Positions 17,679 to 27,026 of a DNA stretch of 64,000 nt are shown piece after piece; position 1 is the stretch's first letter, and every line of letters starts with the position of its first letter. Made by a program: the position numbers and the translations under genes. Below the pieces are notes generated by a model that did not search any database, was not told the origin of the DNA, and was given only the letters and a program-made list of their open reading frames with translations. The stretch is from Staphylococcus marylandisciuri (GTDB lineage Bacteria; Bacillota; Bacilli; Staphylococcales; Staphylococcaceae): NCBI RefSeq assembly GCF_025519785.1, contig NZ_JAOPKZ010000004.1:62001-126000 (forward strand). The letters run 5' to 3'.

Positions 17679-19526
17679 ATGACTAATTTAAGAGAAGATG
17701 TTCGTAATATAGCTATCATCGCTCACGTCGACCACGGTAAGACAACTATTGTTGATGAACTATTGAAACAATCAGGTATTTTCCGTGAGAACGAGCATGT
17801 CGATGAGCGTGCTATGGATTCTAATGATTTAGAGAGAGAACGTGGTATTACAATCCTTTCTAAAAATACAGCGGTTAATTACAATGGCAACCGCATCAAT
17901 ATATTAGATACACCAGGTCACGCTGACTTTGGTGGTGAAGTAGAACGAATCATGAAAATGGTAGATGGTGTTGTACTTGTAGTGGACGCTTATGAAGGTA
18001 CTATGCCACAAACGCGTTTCGTGTTAAAAAAAGCTTTAGAACAAGATTTAAAACCTGTAGTTGTTATTAATAAAATTGATAAACCAACTGCTCGACCGGA
18101 AGCAGTAGTTGATGAAGTATTAGATTTATTCATCGAACTTGAAGCTTCAGAAGAACAATGTGATTTTCCAGTTGTGTACAGTTCAGCAGTCAATGGTACT
18201 GCAAGTTTAGACTCAGAACAACAAGACGAAAATATGAAAGCTCTATATGAAACAATCATTGATTATGTACCAGCTCCTATAGATAATAGTGATGAGCCTT
18301 TACAATTTCAAGTAGCCTTATTGGATTACAATGATTACGTAGGCCGAATAGGTGTTGGTCGCGTATTTCGCGGCACAATTAAAGTAGGGGACAATGTGTC
18401 GTTGCTTAAATTAGACGGTTCAGTTAAGAATTTCCGCGTGACTAAATTATTTGGTTATTTCGGCTTAAACCGTGAAGAGATTGAAGAAGCTAAAGCAGGA
18501 GATTTAATTGCAGTTTCAGGTATGGAAGATATTAACGTAGGGGAGACTGTAACTCCGCAAGACAATCAAGAAGCCTTACCTGTGTTACGAATTGACGAAC
18601 CCACACTTGAAATGACTTTTAAGGTTAATAACTCACCGTTTGCTGGACGCGAAGGTGATTACGTAACTGCACGTCAAATTCAAGAACGCTTAGATCAGCA
18701 ATTAGAAACAGACGTCTCACTTAAAGTTACGGAAACAGATTCTCCTGATACTTGGGTCGTTGCAGGACGCGGTGAATTACACTTATCTATTTTAATAGAG
18801 AATATGAGACGTGAAGGTTATGAATTACAGGTCTCTAAACCTCAAGTTATCTTACGCGAGATTGATGGCGAGGTTTGTGAACCGTTTGAACGCGTGCAAT
18901 GTGAGGTGCCTTCTGATTACACAGGGGCTGTAATTGAATCACTAGGAGCGCGTAAAGGTGAAATGGAAGATATGATTACTACAGACAATGGTTTAACACG
19001 CTTAATCTTTATGGTTCCTGCGCGCGGTATGATTGGTTACACTACTGAATTTATGTCTCAAACGCGTGGTTATGGTATTATCAACCATACCTTTGAAGAA
19101 TTTCGTCCACGTATTAAAAGTCGTTTAGGTGGTCGTCGTAATGGCGCGTTAGTCTCAATGGATAAAGGTCAAGCAAGTTCTTATGCTATTATCAATTTAG
19201 AAGATCGTGGAACTAACTTCATGGAACCAGGTACAGAGGTTTATGAAGGTATGATAGTCGGTGAACATAATCGCGAGAACGATTTAACTGTGAATATAAC
19301 TAAGACTAAGCATCAGACTAACGTACGTTCTGCCACTAAAGATCAAACAGAGACTATGAAACGCCCACGTATCTTAACGCTTGAAGAAGCCTTACAATTT
19401 ATTAATGATGATGAATTAGTTGAGGTTACTCCAGAAACTATTCGTATTAGAAAGAAAATCTTAGAAAAAGGCGCTCGTGAAAAAGAAGCTAAACGCGTAA
19501 AGCAAATGATGCAAGATGAAGAATAA
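17679..19526 (+). CDS. typA: TypA/BipA ribosome-associated GTPase
   Basis: Translational GTPase that binds ribosomes and helps 50S assembly and stress adaptation. The 615 residues match the usual length. The G domain comes first ([10 protein letters not shown]1, RGITI G2, DTPGH G3, NKIDK G4), followed by the EF-Tu-like beta barrel, EF-G-like domains and the TypA-specific C-terminal domain ([18 protein letters not shown], and the basic tail [17 protein letters not shown]). I chose ATG 17679 because AAAGGAA lies 8 nt upstream; an in-frame TTG 45 nt earlier has no ribosome site. Confidence 0.97.
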   Translation: MTNLREDVRNIAIIAHVDHGKTTIVDELLKQSGIFRENEHVDERAMDSNDLERERGITILSKNTAVNYNGNRINILDTPGHADFGGEVERIMKMVDGVVLVVDAYEGTMPQTRFVLKKALEQDLKPVVVINKIDKPTARPEAVVDEVLDLFIELEASEEQCDFPVVYSSAVNGTASLDSEQQDENMKALYETIIDYVPAPIDNSDEPLQFQVALLDYNDYVGRIGVGRVFRGTIKVGDNVSLLKLDGSVKNFRVTKLFGYFGLNREEIEEAKAGDLIAVSGMEDINVGETVTPQDNQEALPVLRIDEPTLEMTFKVNNSPFAGREGDYVTARQIQERLDQQLETDVSLKVTETDSPDTWVVAGRGELHLSILIENMRREGYELQVSKPQVILREIDGEVCEPFERVQCEVPSDYTGAVIESLGARKGEMEDMITTDNGLTRLIFMVPARGMIGYTTEFMSQTRGYGIINHTFEEFRPRIKSRLGGRRNGALVSMDKGQASSYAIINLEDRGTNFMEPGTEVYEGMIVGEHNRENDLTVNITKTKHQTNVRSATKDQTETMKRPRILTLEEALQFINDDELVEVTPETIRIRKKILEKGAREKEAKRVKQMMQDEE

Positions 19527-19557
19527 ACATTAATGAGAAGACTCATATTAATAATTT

Positions 19558-19734
19558 AAGCACTATGATGATTTAAGGCCGTAGTTCTTCAAGGAAGCGG
19601 GACAGAAATCTAATTTGAATAAAAAGATTTCGTAGTCCCGCCCCGGCAAAGATGTTGAAGAGGCTGAGACATTACATTATGTCCCAGCCTCTTGAAGAAC
19701 ACGTTCTCATACCATTTAAATCATCATAGTGCTT
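19558..19734 (+). repeat. Nested inverted repeat after typA with a palindromic element in its loop
   Basis: AAGCACTATGATGATTTAA (19558-19576) and its perfect complement (19716-19734) are 19-bp outer arms. Inside them GTTCTTCAAG and CTTGAAGAAC form a second pair, and inside that sits a dispersed palindromic repeat (19592-19695, GGAAGCGGGACAGAAATC type plus a GAGGCTGAGACAT/ATGTCCCAGCCTC hairpin). A T-run follows the right arm, so the outer hairpin was probably the typA terminator. Confidence 0.8.
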
Positions 19735-19850
19735 TTTCACGAAATTGATGAGACATCTTAAGAACATACTAAACTTCACAGGATATAGCTTAGTTGTCTC
19801 GGTAGCATTTACACTAAGATATGCGATCAAGATTTATATTTAGAGCATTG

Positions 19851-20024
19851 TTATCTATGATTAAAAGTCGTTTGTTGACGGCGTTGCTTCGGAGTATCTA
19901 GTCTACTTTTACATTCGTCGCACATAAAAGTATGAATAGGATCGTTGCGAAGGCGTTTAGCTTCAAGCGTATTCTCATCGATAAATACTATAGTATCGCA
20001 GATGATACATTGAACCTTTCTCAT
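19851..20024 (-). CDS. ylaI: YlaI-like zinc-ribbon protein (DUF2197)
   Basis: 57-residue protein, MRKVQCIICDTIVFIDENTL and onward. Two CxxC pairs (CIIC at 6-9, CDEC at 35-38) form a zinc ribbon, and the tail is basic (PKQRRQQTTFNHR). Length and motif match the YlaI family found beside typA in Bacillus and Staphylococcus. It lies 4 nt downstream of the 160-residue gene on the same strand, so the two are cotranscribed. Function is unknown. The stretch 19735-19850 holds nothing else. Confidence 0.8.
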   Translation of the reverse strand: MRKVQCIICDTIVFIDENTLEAKRLRNDPIHTFMCDECKSRLDTPKQRRQQTTFNHR

Positions 20025-20028
20025 TCAG

Positions 20029-20511
20029 TTAGCACACCTCTATATTTGTTACATGTTTAATACTATATTGATAGCCTTCCTCTGGAATATAAACAAAGCT
20101 ATCAATCATATTATCTTCATATAACCTTTTACCATCTTTAGCAAATTGAAAGAATAGATATGGTAAGAGGTCTAGGGGAATATCTATCGTATCCTCATCA
20201 TTGGACAGGCGGATAGTCGTTGCATCTGAAGCGGGTTCTGCATTCTTAAAGAATGGCGTCATATTAATGACAAATGAGCCTTCTAAGACTGAGCGCTTTT
20301 TGTACTTTATTTCTGAATTTAGAGTTGGAGGGTTGGTCTGACCTTCTAAAATGGCGCGGTTCCATTCTCTATTATCTTCGAAAGCGATAGGTTTAGTTCC
20401 ATCAAACACACCTTTTTCTAAATCTTCTAATCTAACTTTCCGATCGTCAAAGATCCATGTGGTACTATCTAAAGTGATAGGAAATTTAACCTTACCCTTA
20501 ATTTGTATCAT
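20029..20511 (-). CDS. Conserved hypothetical protein at the ylaL position
   Basis: 160-residue soluble protein (MIQIKGKVKFPITLDSTTWI...), rich in beta strands and acidic residues. It has no signal peptide, membrane helix or cysteine motif until the terminal Cys. It sits between ylaI and ylaN, where Bacillus carries ylaL, and staphylococcal genomes have a gene of this type here. I cannot assign a function. GAGGGAGTG lies 7 nt before the ATG. It forms a two-gene operon with the zinc-ribbon gene. Confidence 0.75.
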   Translation of the reverse strand: MIQIKGKVKFPITLDSTTWIFDDRKVRLEDLEKGVFDGTKPIAFEDNREWNRAILEGQTNPPTLNSEIKYKKRSVLEGSFVINMTPFFKNAEPASDATTIRLSNDEDTIDIPLDLLPYLFFQFAKDGKRLYEDNMIDSFVYIPEEGYQYSIKHVTNIEVC

Positions 20512-20711
20512 ACTTACACTCCCTCAAGTTGATAGTTATATGTATTTTGAAAATTAATTTAAGTAGCTACAAACTCGTAATACGTTAGTCTACATGACTT
20601 AATTTTATCACATTTGATAGGTTTGCGTATAATCTTCAAATTCACTTGCTTTTTAATAATGAGTAAGATAGAATTTGTCTTATAAGCTATAAATGATAGG
20701 GGGAGTATGTC

Positions 20712-20987
20712 ATGGTAAAAAGCCAAAAGTTAAAAAGTGCGGCATATGACCAATTAAATAAGGACGCGGAAAGAATTTTCCAAATGATTAAAGTTCAAAT
20801 GGATAATTTAACTTTACCGCAATGCCCATTATACGAAGAAGTATTAGACACTCAAATGTATGGCTTACAAAAAGAAGTGGATTTTGCTGTAGAGCTTGGT
20901 TTGGTTGATCGTGAGGCAGCAAAAGATATTATGCTTCGTCTAGAAAAAGAACTTTCTAAATTACATGAAGCCTTTACAAACGTATAA
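20712..20987 (+). CDS. ylaN: YlaN (UPF0358), iron-homeostasis protein
   Basis: 91-residue helical protein, full length for the UPF0358/YlaN family ([39 protein letters not shown]). Recent work in S. aureus and Bacillus links YlaN to iron handling through binding of the Fur repressor, making it important under iron limitation. GGGGGAG precedes the ATG. It has its own upstream region of about 200 nt and is transcribed away from the ylaI pair. Confidence 0.93.
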   Translation: MVKSQKLKSAAYDQLNKDAERIFQMIKVQMDNLTLPQCPLYEEVLDTQMYGLQKEVDFAVELGLVDREAAKDIMLRLEKELSKLHEAFTNV

Positions 20988-21063
20988 TTGAACTAAATAT
21001 CAACTGTAAATGAAGGTCATCGATTTATAGTGTATATATAGATAGTGGAAATTAAGTATAAAG

Positions 21064-21362
21064 AGAGGTCGGGACAACAGCGTTTAGGATTTGAGGATGG
21101 GGCCCCAACACAGAGAAACTGTTAACCAGTTTCTACAAGCAATGCAAGTTGGGGTGGGTCCCAACAAAGAGGGAGCGGGACAGAAATCTAATTTGAATAA
21201 AAAGATTTCGTAGTCCCGCCCCGGCAAGGATGACTAGAATTGAAAAAAGCTTGATACAAGCGCATTTTCAAATCAGTCATCTACTGCCAAGATGCAGAAA
21301 GAGGCTGAGACATCTCATTATGTCCTAGGCTCCACCAGCACAGCGATTTGGGGTGGGCCCTA
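21064..21362 (+). repeat. Composite repeat block (STAR-like unit plus palindromic element)
   Basis: Three modules in a row: GAGGTCGGGACAACAGCG with TTTAGGATTTGA (21064-21094); a STAR-like unit whose complement contains TGTTGGGGCCCC (about 21097-21168); and a long-form palindromic repeat (21171-21335) ending in a second GGGGTGGGCCC piece. It fills most of the 875-bp gap between ylaN and ftsW, in which I see no gene. Confidence 0.8.
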
Positions 21363-21494
21363 TAAAAGCGAACCCGTTCAATACAAAGTATAGAATAAGA
21401 AGAAACCAGTTTATTTTTTCTTCAACAAACGTTATGTCTCATCCTTTCATCTATGTTAGGTAGTGTGTGCTTATACATAGATAGAGTAGTTAAA

Positions 21495-21535
21495 GACTGA
21501 GTAATCGCCTAGTGATCAACTCAGTCTCTTTTTAT
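21495..21535 (+). terminator. Orphan terminator-like hairpin
   Basis: GACTGAGT (21495-21502) pairs with ACTCAGTC (21519-21526), followed by TCTTTTTAT. It lies 500 nt after ylaN with no gene directly before it, so it may end a small untranslated RNA. The remaining sequence to ftsW (21541-21862) shows no gene. Confidence 0.55.
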
Positions 21536-21862
21536 ATTGGTGATTTCACATTTAAGAAGGCGAACGATACATATTTTTGTTCGAGCAACACTAATAGTTT
21601 TTGCTATAATGTGATTTGTACAAATGAGTTAGTAGCTTCAAAGAAACAGAAAGTATTTCAAATTAGAGGCATAATAATTGGATGCTAGCCTTCGAATATA
21701 ACAGGTGTACGGCGCTTTTCTTCAACCTTTTCAAAGACGGTAAGAGTCATAATTAAAGTTCAAGATAATATTGAAGCCGGTAAACCTTATTTCCTAGCCA
21801 ATTAATTACGTAGTGTAATTGAGATATTTACTCCTCTTTAATGCTCTGTTGAAAAAATAGAA

Positions 21863-23110
21863 TTGGATGATAAAAGAATGAATAATGTTAAACAATTTTT
21901 CCGCTACATAGGTAAATATTCGAAATACATTGATTATCCTCTCGTCGTTACTTATATAGTGTTATGTTTGATAAGTATCATCATGGTTTATAGTGCGAGT
22001 ATGGTGGCAGCGACTAAAGGTACTTTAACTAACGGGATACCTGTAAGCGGTACATACTTTTACACTAGGCAGCTAGTTTATGTAATAGTAAGTGTCGCCA
22101 TCGTGTTCTTTATGGCATTCTTTATGAATGTGAAAGTACTCCAAACTTTGCGTTTTCAGAAATTGATGATGCTCACCATGCTAGTCCTACTTGTCGCCAC
22201 TTTATTAATTGGTAGTAATATCAATGGTTCTAAAAGTTGGATTCATCTTGGGTTTATGAACTTACAAGCTTCTGAGTTTCTTAAAATAGCGTTGATTCTG
22301 TACCTATCTTTTATGATTGAGAAAAAGCGACCTCAAGTATTTAAGAAAGTCAGTGTTCTTAAATTTCCATTAATCCTCGTCGGCATATGTATTACACTAG
22401 TTCTATTTCAGCGAGATGTAGGGCAAACATTATTAATCTTAATGGTCGTATTCGCAGTCATATTATACGCTGGAGTGGGTATTGATAAGATTATCAAGTA
22501 CGGCAGTATTATTTTTATAGGTATTCTTTTAGTAGGTGGTCTATTCTTATTATTAGGAGCGTTTCCTAATTATTTAGCTGCGCGCTTTAGCACCTTTACA
22601 AACCCATTCGGTAGTGAGTCTGGAACTGGTTATCATGTGTCTAACTCTCTACTTGCAATTGGTAATGGCGGCTTGTTTGGTAGAGGATTAGGTAACAGTA
22701 TACTTAAACTCGGTTATTTGCCAGAACCTCATACGGACTTTATTTTTGCGGTCATATGTGAAGAATTAGGCTTAGTAGGTGGCTTGTTTGTCATCTGTTT
22801 ACTCTTCTACATCGTTTACAAGGCGTTTATATTAGCGAATAAGACGACTTCTTATTTCTATAAGCTTGTGTGCGTCGGTATTGCAAGTTATATCGGTAGT
22901 CAGACTTTCGTTAACTTAGGAGGGATTTCAGGTACTATACCTCTAACTGGGGTACCACTGCCATTTATCAGTTTTGGTGGTTCTTCCATGATTAGTTTGA
23001 GTATTGCTATGGGATTACTGCTGATTACGGCTAAACAGATTAAACTTGAGGAAGCGAAACGTAAGAGAGCGCTTAAACAACAAAGACAAGGTAACTATTT
23101 TAGAAGATAA
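21863..23110 (+). CDS. ftsW: FtsW-type SEDS peptidoglycan glycosyltransferase
   Basis: Septal peptidoglycan polymerase of the SEDS (FtsW/RodA) family that works with a class B PBP such as PBP1, also in this window. About ten membrane helices. SEDS signatures include NGSKSWIHLGFMNLQASEF (about 117-135) and the C-terminal NLGGISGTIPLTGVPLPFIS region; the tail is basic (KRKRALKQQRQ). The start is TTG 21863 (MDDKRMNN) or the in-frame ATG 21878; neither has a strong ribosome site. In S. aureus and Bacillus pycA follows this gene; here ctaA follows instead. Confidence 0.95.
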   Translation: MDDKRMNNVKQFFRYIGKYSKYIDYPLVVTYIVLCLISIIMVYSASMVAATKGTLTNGIPVSGTYFYTRQLVYVIVSVAIVFFMAFFMNVKVLQTLRFQKLMMLTMLVLLVATLLIGSNINGSKSWIHLGFMNLQASEFLKIALILYLSFMIEKKRPQVFKKVSVLKFPLILVGICITLVLFQRDVGQTLLILMVVFAVILYAGVGIDKIIKYGSIIFIGILLVGGLFLLLGAFPNYLAARFSTFTNPFGSESGTGYHVSNSLLAIGNGGLFGRGLGNSILKLGYLPEPHTDFIFAVICEELGLVGGLFVICLLFYIVYKAFILANKTTSYFYKLVCVGIASYIGSQTFVNLGGISGTIPLTGVPLPFISFGGSSMISLSIAMGLLLITAKQIKLEEAKRKRALKQQRQGNYFRR

Positions 23111-23129
23111 TAGCATTTTATTAATCAAA

Positions 23130-23183
23130 GGGGAGCGGGACAGAAATCTTTTTGTTCAAATTAGATTTCTGTCCCGCTCCCCT
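23130..23183. repeat. Short-form palindromic repeat, terminator-like, between ftsW and ctaA
   Basis: GGGGAGCGGGACAGAAATCT (23130-23149) pairs perfectly with its complement at 23163-23182, with a loop of about 13 nt. T-rich sequence follows on the + side, so this can terminate ftsW and, on the other strand, ctaA. Confidence 0.85.
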
Positions 23184-23324
23184 TCTTTATTCAAAAAAGG
23201 ATGAGAGAGAAATCACAACGGATTTGCTCATTTCATCCTTACGAGAGTAAATGACTATTTAAATATTAAGTAATATCTTTTTTCAATGGAGATAAAACAC
23301 ATTCTAACGAAGCTAATAGTGCAG

Positions 23325-24242
23325 CTACAATGACTGTTTCTTACTACGTACAGTACGAAGCATTAAGACTATAAAGTACGCAATCATACCAAATAAAATT
23401 GTAATGATAAGCGCATGCAATAGCGCAATAATAAGATTTACGTGAGTGATAACTGAAAGCGCACCCGTTGTAACTTGTAAGATAATGAGTATGAAAGCCA
23501 CTGTATAACCGTAACGTATAGTGCGGTTGTTAGGATAATGCTTAATAGCGTGAATAAATGAAATTAATATCCAGATAAAAGCGATGAGCGCCATTCCTCT
23601 ATGAGTAAAGTTAACCCAATCGATTTCACTGTGTGGAATAATATCGTGAAATGGCAGTGGCCAGTCCCCATAAGCTAGACTAGCTTTCTTGTGTCTAACT
23701 AATGCGCCTGTATAAATAGTTAAGTAGACGATCACTGCCATTATCCAAGTGAGTAATCTGAGGGGTTTTTGAATAAATAATTCATCAGCCTCATATTTTC
23801 TATCCACTTCAAAAATGATTAAAGTTAATACGAAGACAGAAGAAAAACTCACTAAAGAAATACCGAAATGTAAGGCAAGCACATAGGCGTTTTGTTGCCA
23901 TATCACAGCAGCAGCGCCAATCAAAGCCTGCATTAATAGAAAGCCTAAACTGATAATACACAGGGGTTTGACTTCTTTAATATAGCCGATGTGTCTCCAA
24001 GCAACGATAACGAGCCATAATACAAAGATTAACGATAATCCAGAAACTGCTCGATGATTGAGTTCAATTAATGTATGAATTGGTAAACTGCTAGGTATTA
24101 ACGCACCATGACAAAGCGGCCAATCTGTTCCGCAACCATCTTCGGAACCGGTCTTAGTGACTAGAGCGCCGCCGAGTTGTACCCATGCCATGATGAGTGT
24201 AGTTATTACAGATAACCATTTGAGGTTACGTTTTTTAAACAA
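23325..24242 (-). CDS. ctaA: CtaA, heme A synthase
   Basis: Membrane enzyme that oxidises heme O to heme A for aa3-type quinol oxidase. About 305 residues and eight membrane helices. It has the paired Cys loop [13 protein letters not shown] and conserved His residues in LNHRAVSG and FTHRGMAL that bind heme. I chose TTG 24242 ([11 protein letters not shown]), 7 nt after GGGGTG, because it matches the S. aureus N-terminus; an in-frame TTG/ATG at 24260/24257 would add six residues. It is divergent from ctaB across a 650-nt gap. Confidence 0.95.
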   Translation of the reverse strand: MFKKRNLKWLSVITTLIMAWVQLGGALVTKTGSEDGCGTDWPLCHGALIPSSLPIHTLIELNHRAVSGLSLIFVLWLVIVAWRHIGYIKEVKPLCIISLGFLLMQALIGAAAVIWQQNAYVLALHFGISLVSFSSVFVLTLIIFEVDRKYEADELFIQKPLRLLTWIMAVIVYLTIYTGALVRHKKASLAYGDWPLPFHDIIPHSEIDWVNFTHRGMALIAFIWILISFIHAIKHYPNNRTIRYGYTVAFILIILQVTTGALSVITHVNLIIALLHALIITILFGMIAYFIVLMLRTVRSKKQSL

Positions 24243-24388
24243 TGATAAACACCCCATCAAAATAAGTGAAAACCTTATTTTTTATTTATAAGCCGTATGT
24301 TTATTTTTTCTCTACTAAACATAGTAAAATCTCATTATTATTATAGCAAGAATAAGAGTTGATTTTGTGACTTATTAATGACGATTTA

Positions 24389-24540
24389 GGGAGCGGGATA
24401 GAAATCTAATTTGAAAATAAGATTTCTGTCCCGCTCCCGAATCGTGAGCATTTTTGTCGAAAAATCATGTTTTGAGGACGCCGTACCTCAATTTCCCAGA
24501 ATACAGAAACTTTATGTCTCAACTTCGTTCTCTATTGATT
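24389..24540. repeat. Palindromic repeat plus B-type repeat in the ctaA/ctaB gap
   Basis: 24389-24438 is a short-form palindrome (GGGAGCGGGATAGAAATC / GATTTCTGTCCCGCTCCC). 24439-24540 is a second repeat type (ATCGTGAGCA..TGTCGAAAA..GAGGACGCCGT..CCCAGA..AGAAACTTTATGTC) that recurs at 26821-26912 and inverted at 31449-31541. The rest of 24261-24893 shows no gene and holds the divergent promoters of ctaA and ctaB. Confidence 0.75.
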
Positions 24541-24893
24541 TGATACTCTCCACCGAAATGTAAGCTGACAGTAAAATACTTATAAAATAGGGTTATTTTT
24601 TATTATTTAATAAACCATCCTTAAACTAACTTAACTAGGTGCTTTGTGTATAAAGGGGAACACATGATGCAGTTAACCTGATTCATGAAACGATATCATA
24701 ATATCTAATCAGAGTTTATGACGGCTATGTTATGAGAATAGTTGAAATGAGACCTCACACTACGATGTTTATGAGTGAGACTCAACAAGAATTTAACTTG
24801 TCGCTTGTCTGTCACAAATTATTGATTAAGCTTGTAGTCATTCATATGAAAATGTAATATCATGATACTATATGAAAAAATAGGAGGGAAACT

Positions 24894-25805
24894 ATGAAAC
24901 AAGAACAAACGATGGCACACACTTCAACACGTGTTAGCTTGAAAGAGCTCAAAGAAATTATCAAGTTAGGTCTTGTTCAAGGTAATTTAATTCCGGCGTT
25001 CGCTGGAGCGTGGTTAGCGGTAGTGTTTGCACATCATTCCTTCTTCTCATCTATACCACAAATCTTAATCATGATAGTTGGTTCAACATTCATTATGGGA
25101 GGTTCTTGTGCTCTCAATAATTATTATGATCAAGATATTGATCGTATCATGCCAAGTAAACAAAAGCGACCAACTGTAAATAATAGAATTTCCAACAGAA
25201 ATCTACTCATACTAAGTTTTGGGATGATGCTTGTAGGGGAAGCATTACTATTCACACTTAATGTAGCATCAGGAGTACTCGGTCTAATGGGCATTGTAGG
25301 CTATGTTTCTCTATACTCTATTTGGTCTAAGCGCCATACAGTGTGGAATACCGTGATTGGAAGTTTTCCAGGTGCTGTTCCGCCACTCATCGGCTGGGCT
25401 GCATTAGAGGGACAATTGAGTCTCACTGCTATAGCTTTATTTTTAGTTGTATTTTGTTGGCAACCTGTTCACTTCTACGCTTTAGCTATTAAACGTAAAG
25501 ATGAATACTCACTTGCTAATATTCCTATGTTGCCTTCTGTGAAAGGATTCAAACGTACACGTGTTAGTATGTTTGTTTGGTTAATTTGTCTATTACCACT
25601 TCCTTTCTTACTGAACCAGTTAGGAACTACTTTTATAGTTCTTGCCACTCTATTAAATCTTGGTTGGCTATTTGTTGGTTTCACTAGTTTTAAGCAGAAT
25701 TCAAACCAAACTAAGTGGGCAACTAATATGTTTATTTATTCTCTCAACTATTTAGTGGTGTTTTTCGTATTTACTGTTATTATTTCATTAATTAAAATGT
25801 TTTAA
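24894..25805 (+). CDS. ctaB: CtaB, protoheme IX farnesyltransferase (heme O synthase)
   Basis: UbiA-family prenyltransferase that adds a farnesyl group to heme B, making heme O, the substrate of CtaA. 303 residues and about nine membrane helices. The Asp-rich prenyl-binding motif [18 protein letters not shown] is at about 80-97, with the second motif around [19 protein letters not shown] is 7 nt before the ATG. The likely CtaM gene follows 90 nt later in the same direction, so the two probably form an operon for terminal oxidase maturation. Confidence 0.96.
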   Translation: MKQEQTMAHTSTRVSLKELKEIIKLGLVQGNLIPAFAGAWLAVVFAHHSFFSSIPQILIMIVGSTFIMGGSCALNNYYDQDIDRIMPSKQKRPTVNNRISNRNLLILSFGMMLVGEALLFTLNVASGVLGLMGIVGYVSLYSIWSKRHTVWNTVIGSFPGAVPPLIGWAALEGQLSLTAIALFLVVFCWQPVHFYALAIKRKDEYSLANIPMLPSVKGFKRTRVSMFVWLICLLPLPFLLNQLGTTFIVLATLLNLGWLFVGFTSFKQNSNQTKWATNMFIYSLNYLVVFFVFTVIISLIKMF

Positions 25806-25895
25806 TTAATTACTACTACAAATTAAAATTATTATAAATTGCATTCGTATTTACGGGCAGTGCAATTTGTAATTAAGATAGTAAGGATGTAGAAA

Positions 25896-26357
25896 ATGAA
25901 TGTACCTATTTTACCAACTTTAAGTACTAGCTTTATAGTTATAAGCGCTATATTAGTAGCGATTGGCTGGCGGATGATATGGAAACGCAAGATAGAGACG
26001 CACAAGAGAGTTATGCTTTGGGCAGCTTTCTTTGCTCTTGCCTTTTTCCTCATTTATGCAGCACGTACTGCTATTATAGGTAATACAGCTTTTGGGGGAC
26101 CTCATACTATTAAAGTTTATTACACTATATTCCTCGTATTTCACATTGTTCTCGCAACAGTAGGTGGTGTACTAGGTTTAGTACAAATCATCTTAGCCTA
26201 TAAAGATAAATTTCACATTCATCGCAAGGTAGGACCAGTTGCTTCAATCATTTGGTTTTTCACTGCTATAACTGGTGTAGCAGTCTATATTTTACTCTAT
26301 GTGTTATATCCAGGAGGAGAAACAACTTCTTTACTCAAAGCAACGTTAGGTTTGTAA
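25896..26357 (+). CDS. ctaM: CtaM-like DUF420 membrane protein
   Basis: 153-residue membrane protein with four or five helices and conserved His residues (KRKIETHKRVMLWAA, FHIVLATVGG, HRKVGPVAS), matching the DUF420 family. In S. aureus CtaM is needed for function of the heme A containing menaquinol oxidase, next to ctaA and ctaB. The order ctaA/ctaB-ctaM is preserved here. The ATG follows AAGGATGT, a moderate ribosome site. Confidence 0.9.
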   Translation: MNVPILPTLSTSFIVISAILVAIGWRMIWKRKIETHKRVMLWAAFFALAFFLIYAARTAIIGNTAFGGPHTIKVYYTIFLVFHIVLATVGGVLGLVQIILAYKDKFHIHRKVGPVASIIWFFTAITGVAVYILLYVLYPGGETTSLLKATLGL

Positions 26358-26485
26358 TTTGTCTTGTTTACGAACACATTTTGTGAGCCACGCTGTTATA
26401 TATTGAAAATATAGGAAATGCACGTGTCAAAATCTTATCTTTAGTTATTCGGTCTTAGTCTAATAGAAGAAGTTACCTTAATAAT

Positions 26486-26912
26486 GGGGAGCGGGACAGA
26501 AATCTTTTTATTCAAATTAGATTTCTGTTCCGGTCCCTTTTTGCGGGGCCCCAACATAGAGAAATTGGTAAACCAGTTTCCACAAGCCATACAAGTTGGG
26601 GCGGCCCTATAAAAGCGAAGCCGGAGGCTGAGACATAATGGTCTTTGACTAGAGAGAAAAAAAGGCTGGGACATAATGAGATGTCTCAGCCTCTTCAACA
26701 TCTCGGCAGTAGATGACTGATTTGAAAACGCGCTTGTATCAAGCTTTTTCAATTCTAGTCATCCTTGCCGGGGCGGGACTACGAAATCTTTTTAATTAAA
26801 TTAGATTTCTGTCCCGCTCCCAAATCGTGAAAGTTCTGTCGAAATCCAGCAGTTGGGACGCCGTTAATCAGGTTCCCAGAGCATAGAAACTTTATGTCCC
26901 GACCTCTTTCTC
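26486..26912. repeat. Large composite repeat block after ctaM
   Basis: In order: short-form palindrome (26486-26540), STAR-like unit (about 26544-26612, GGGGCCCCAACATAG...GTTGGGGCGGCCC), GAGGCTGAGACATAATGG units, an inverted long-form palindromic repeat (26663-26820) and a B-type repeat (26821-26912). It fills most of the 670-nt gap between two convergent genes. No gene is present; an antisense open frame here is made of repeat sequence. Confidence 0.8.
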
Positions 26913-27026
26913 AACATCTTACCGTTCTTTATTCAGGATTGTTGCCTCTTTGCTTCGTCTAATCGAATAAGAAACAGAATGCTGAGATGGTGGTCGTTTA
27001 GTATAAGATTAAGAATATAAGATATC

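Noticed and set aside
26441..26752. 103-codon reverse frame
   Set aside because: Composed entirely of dispersed repeat sequence, no ribosome site, no protein-like pattern.
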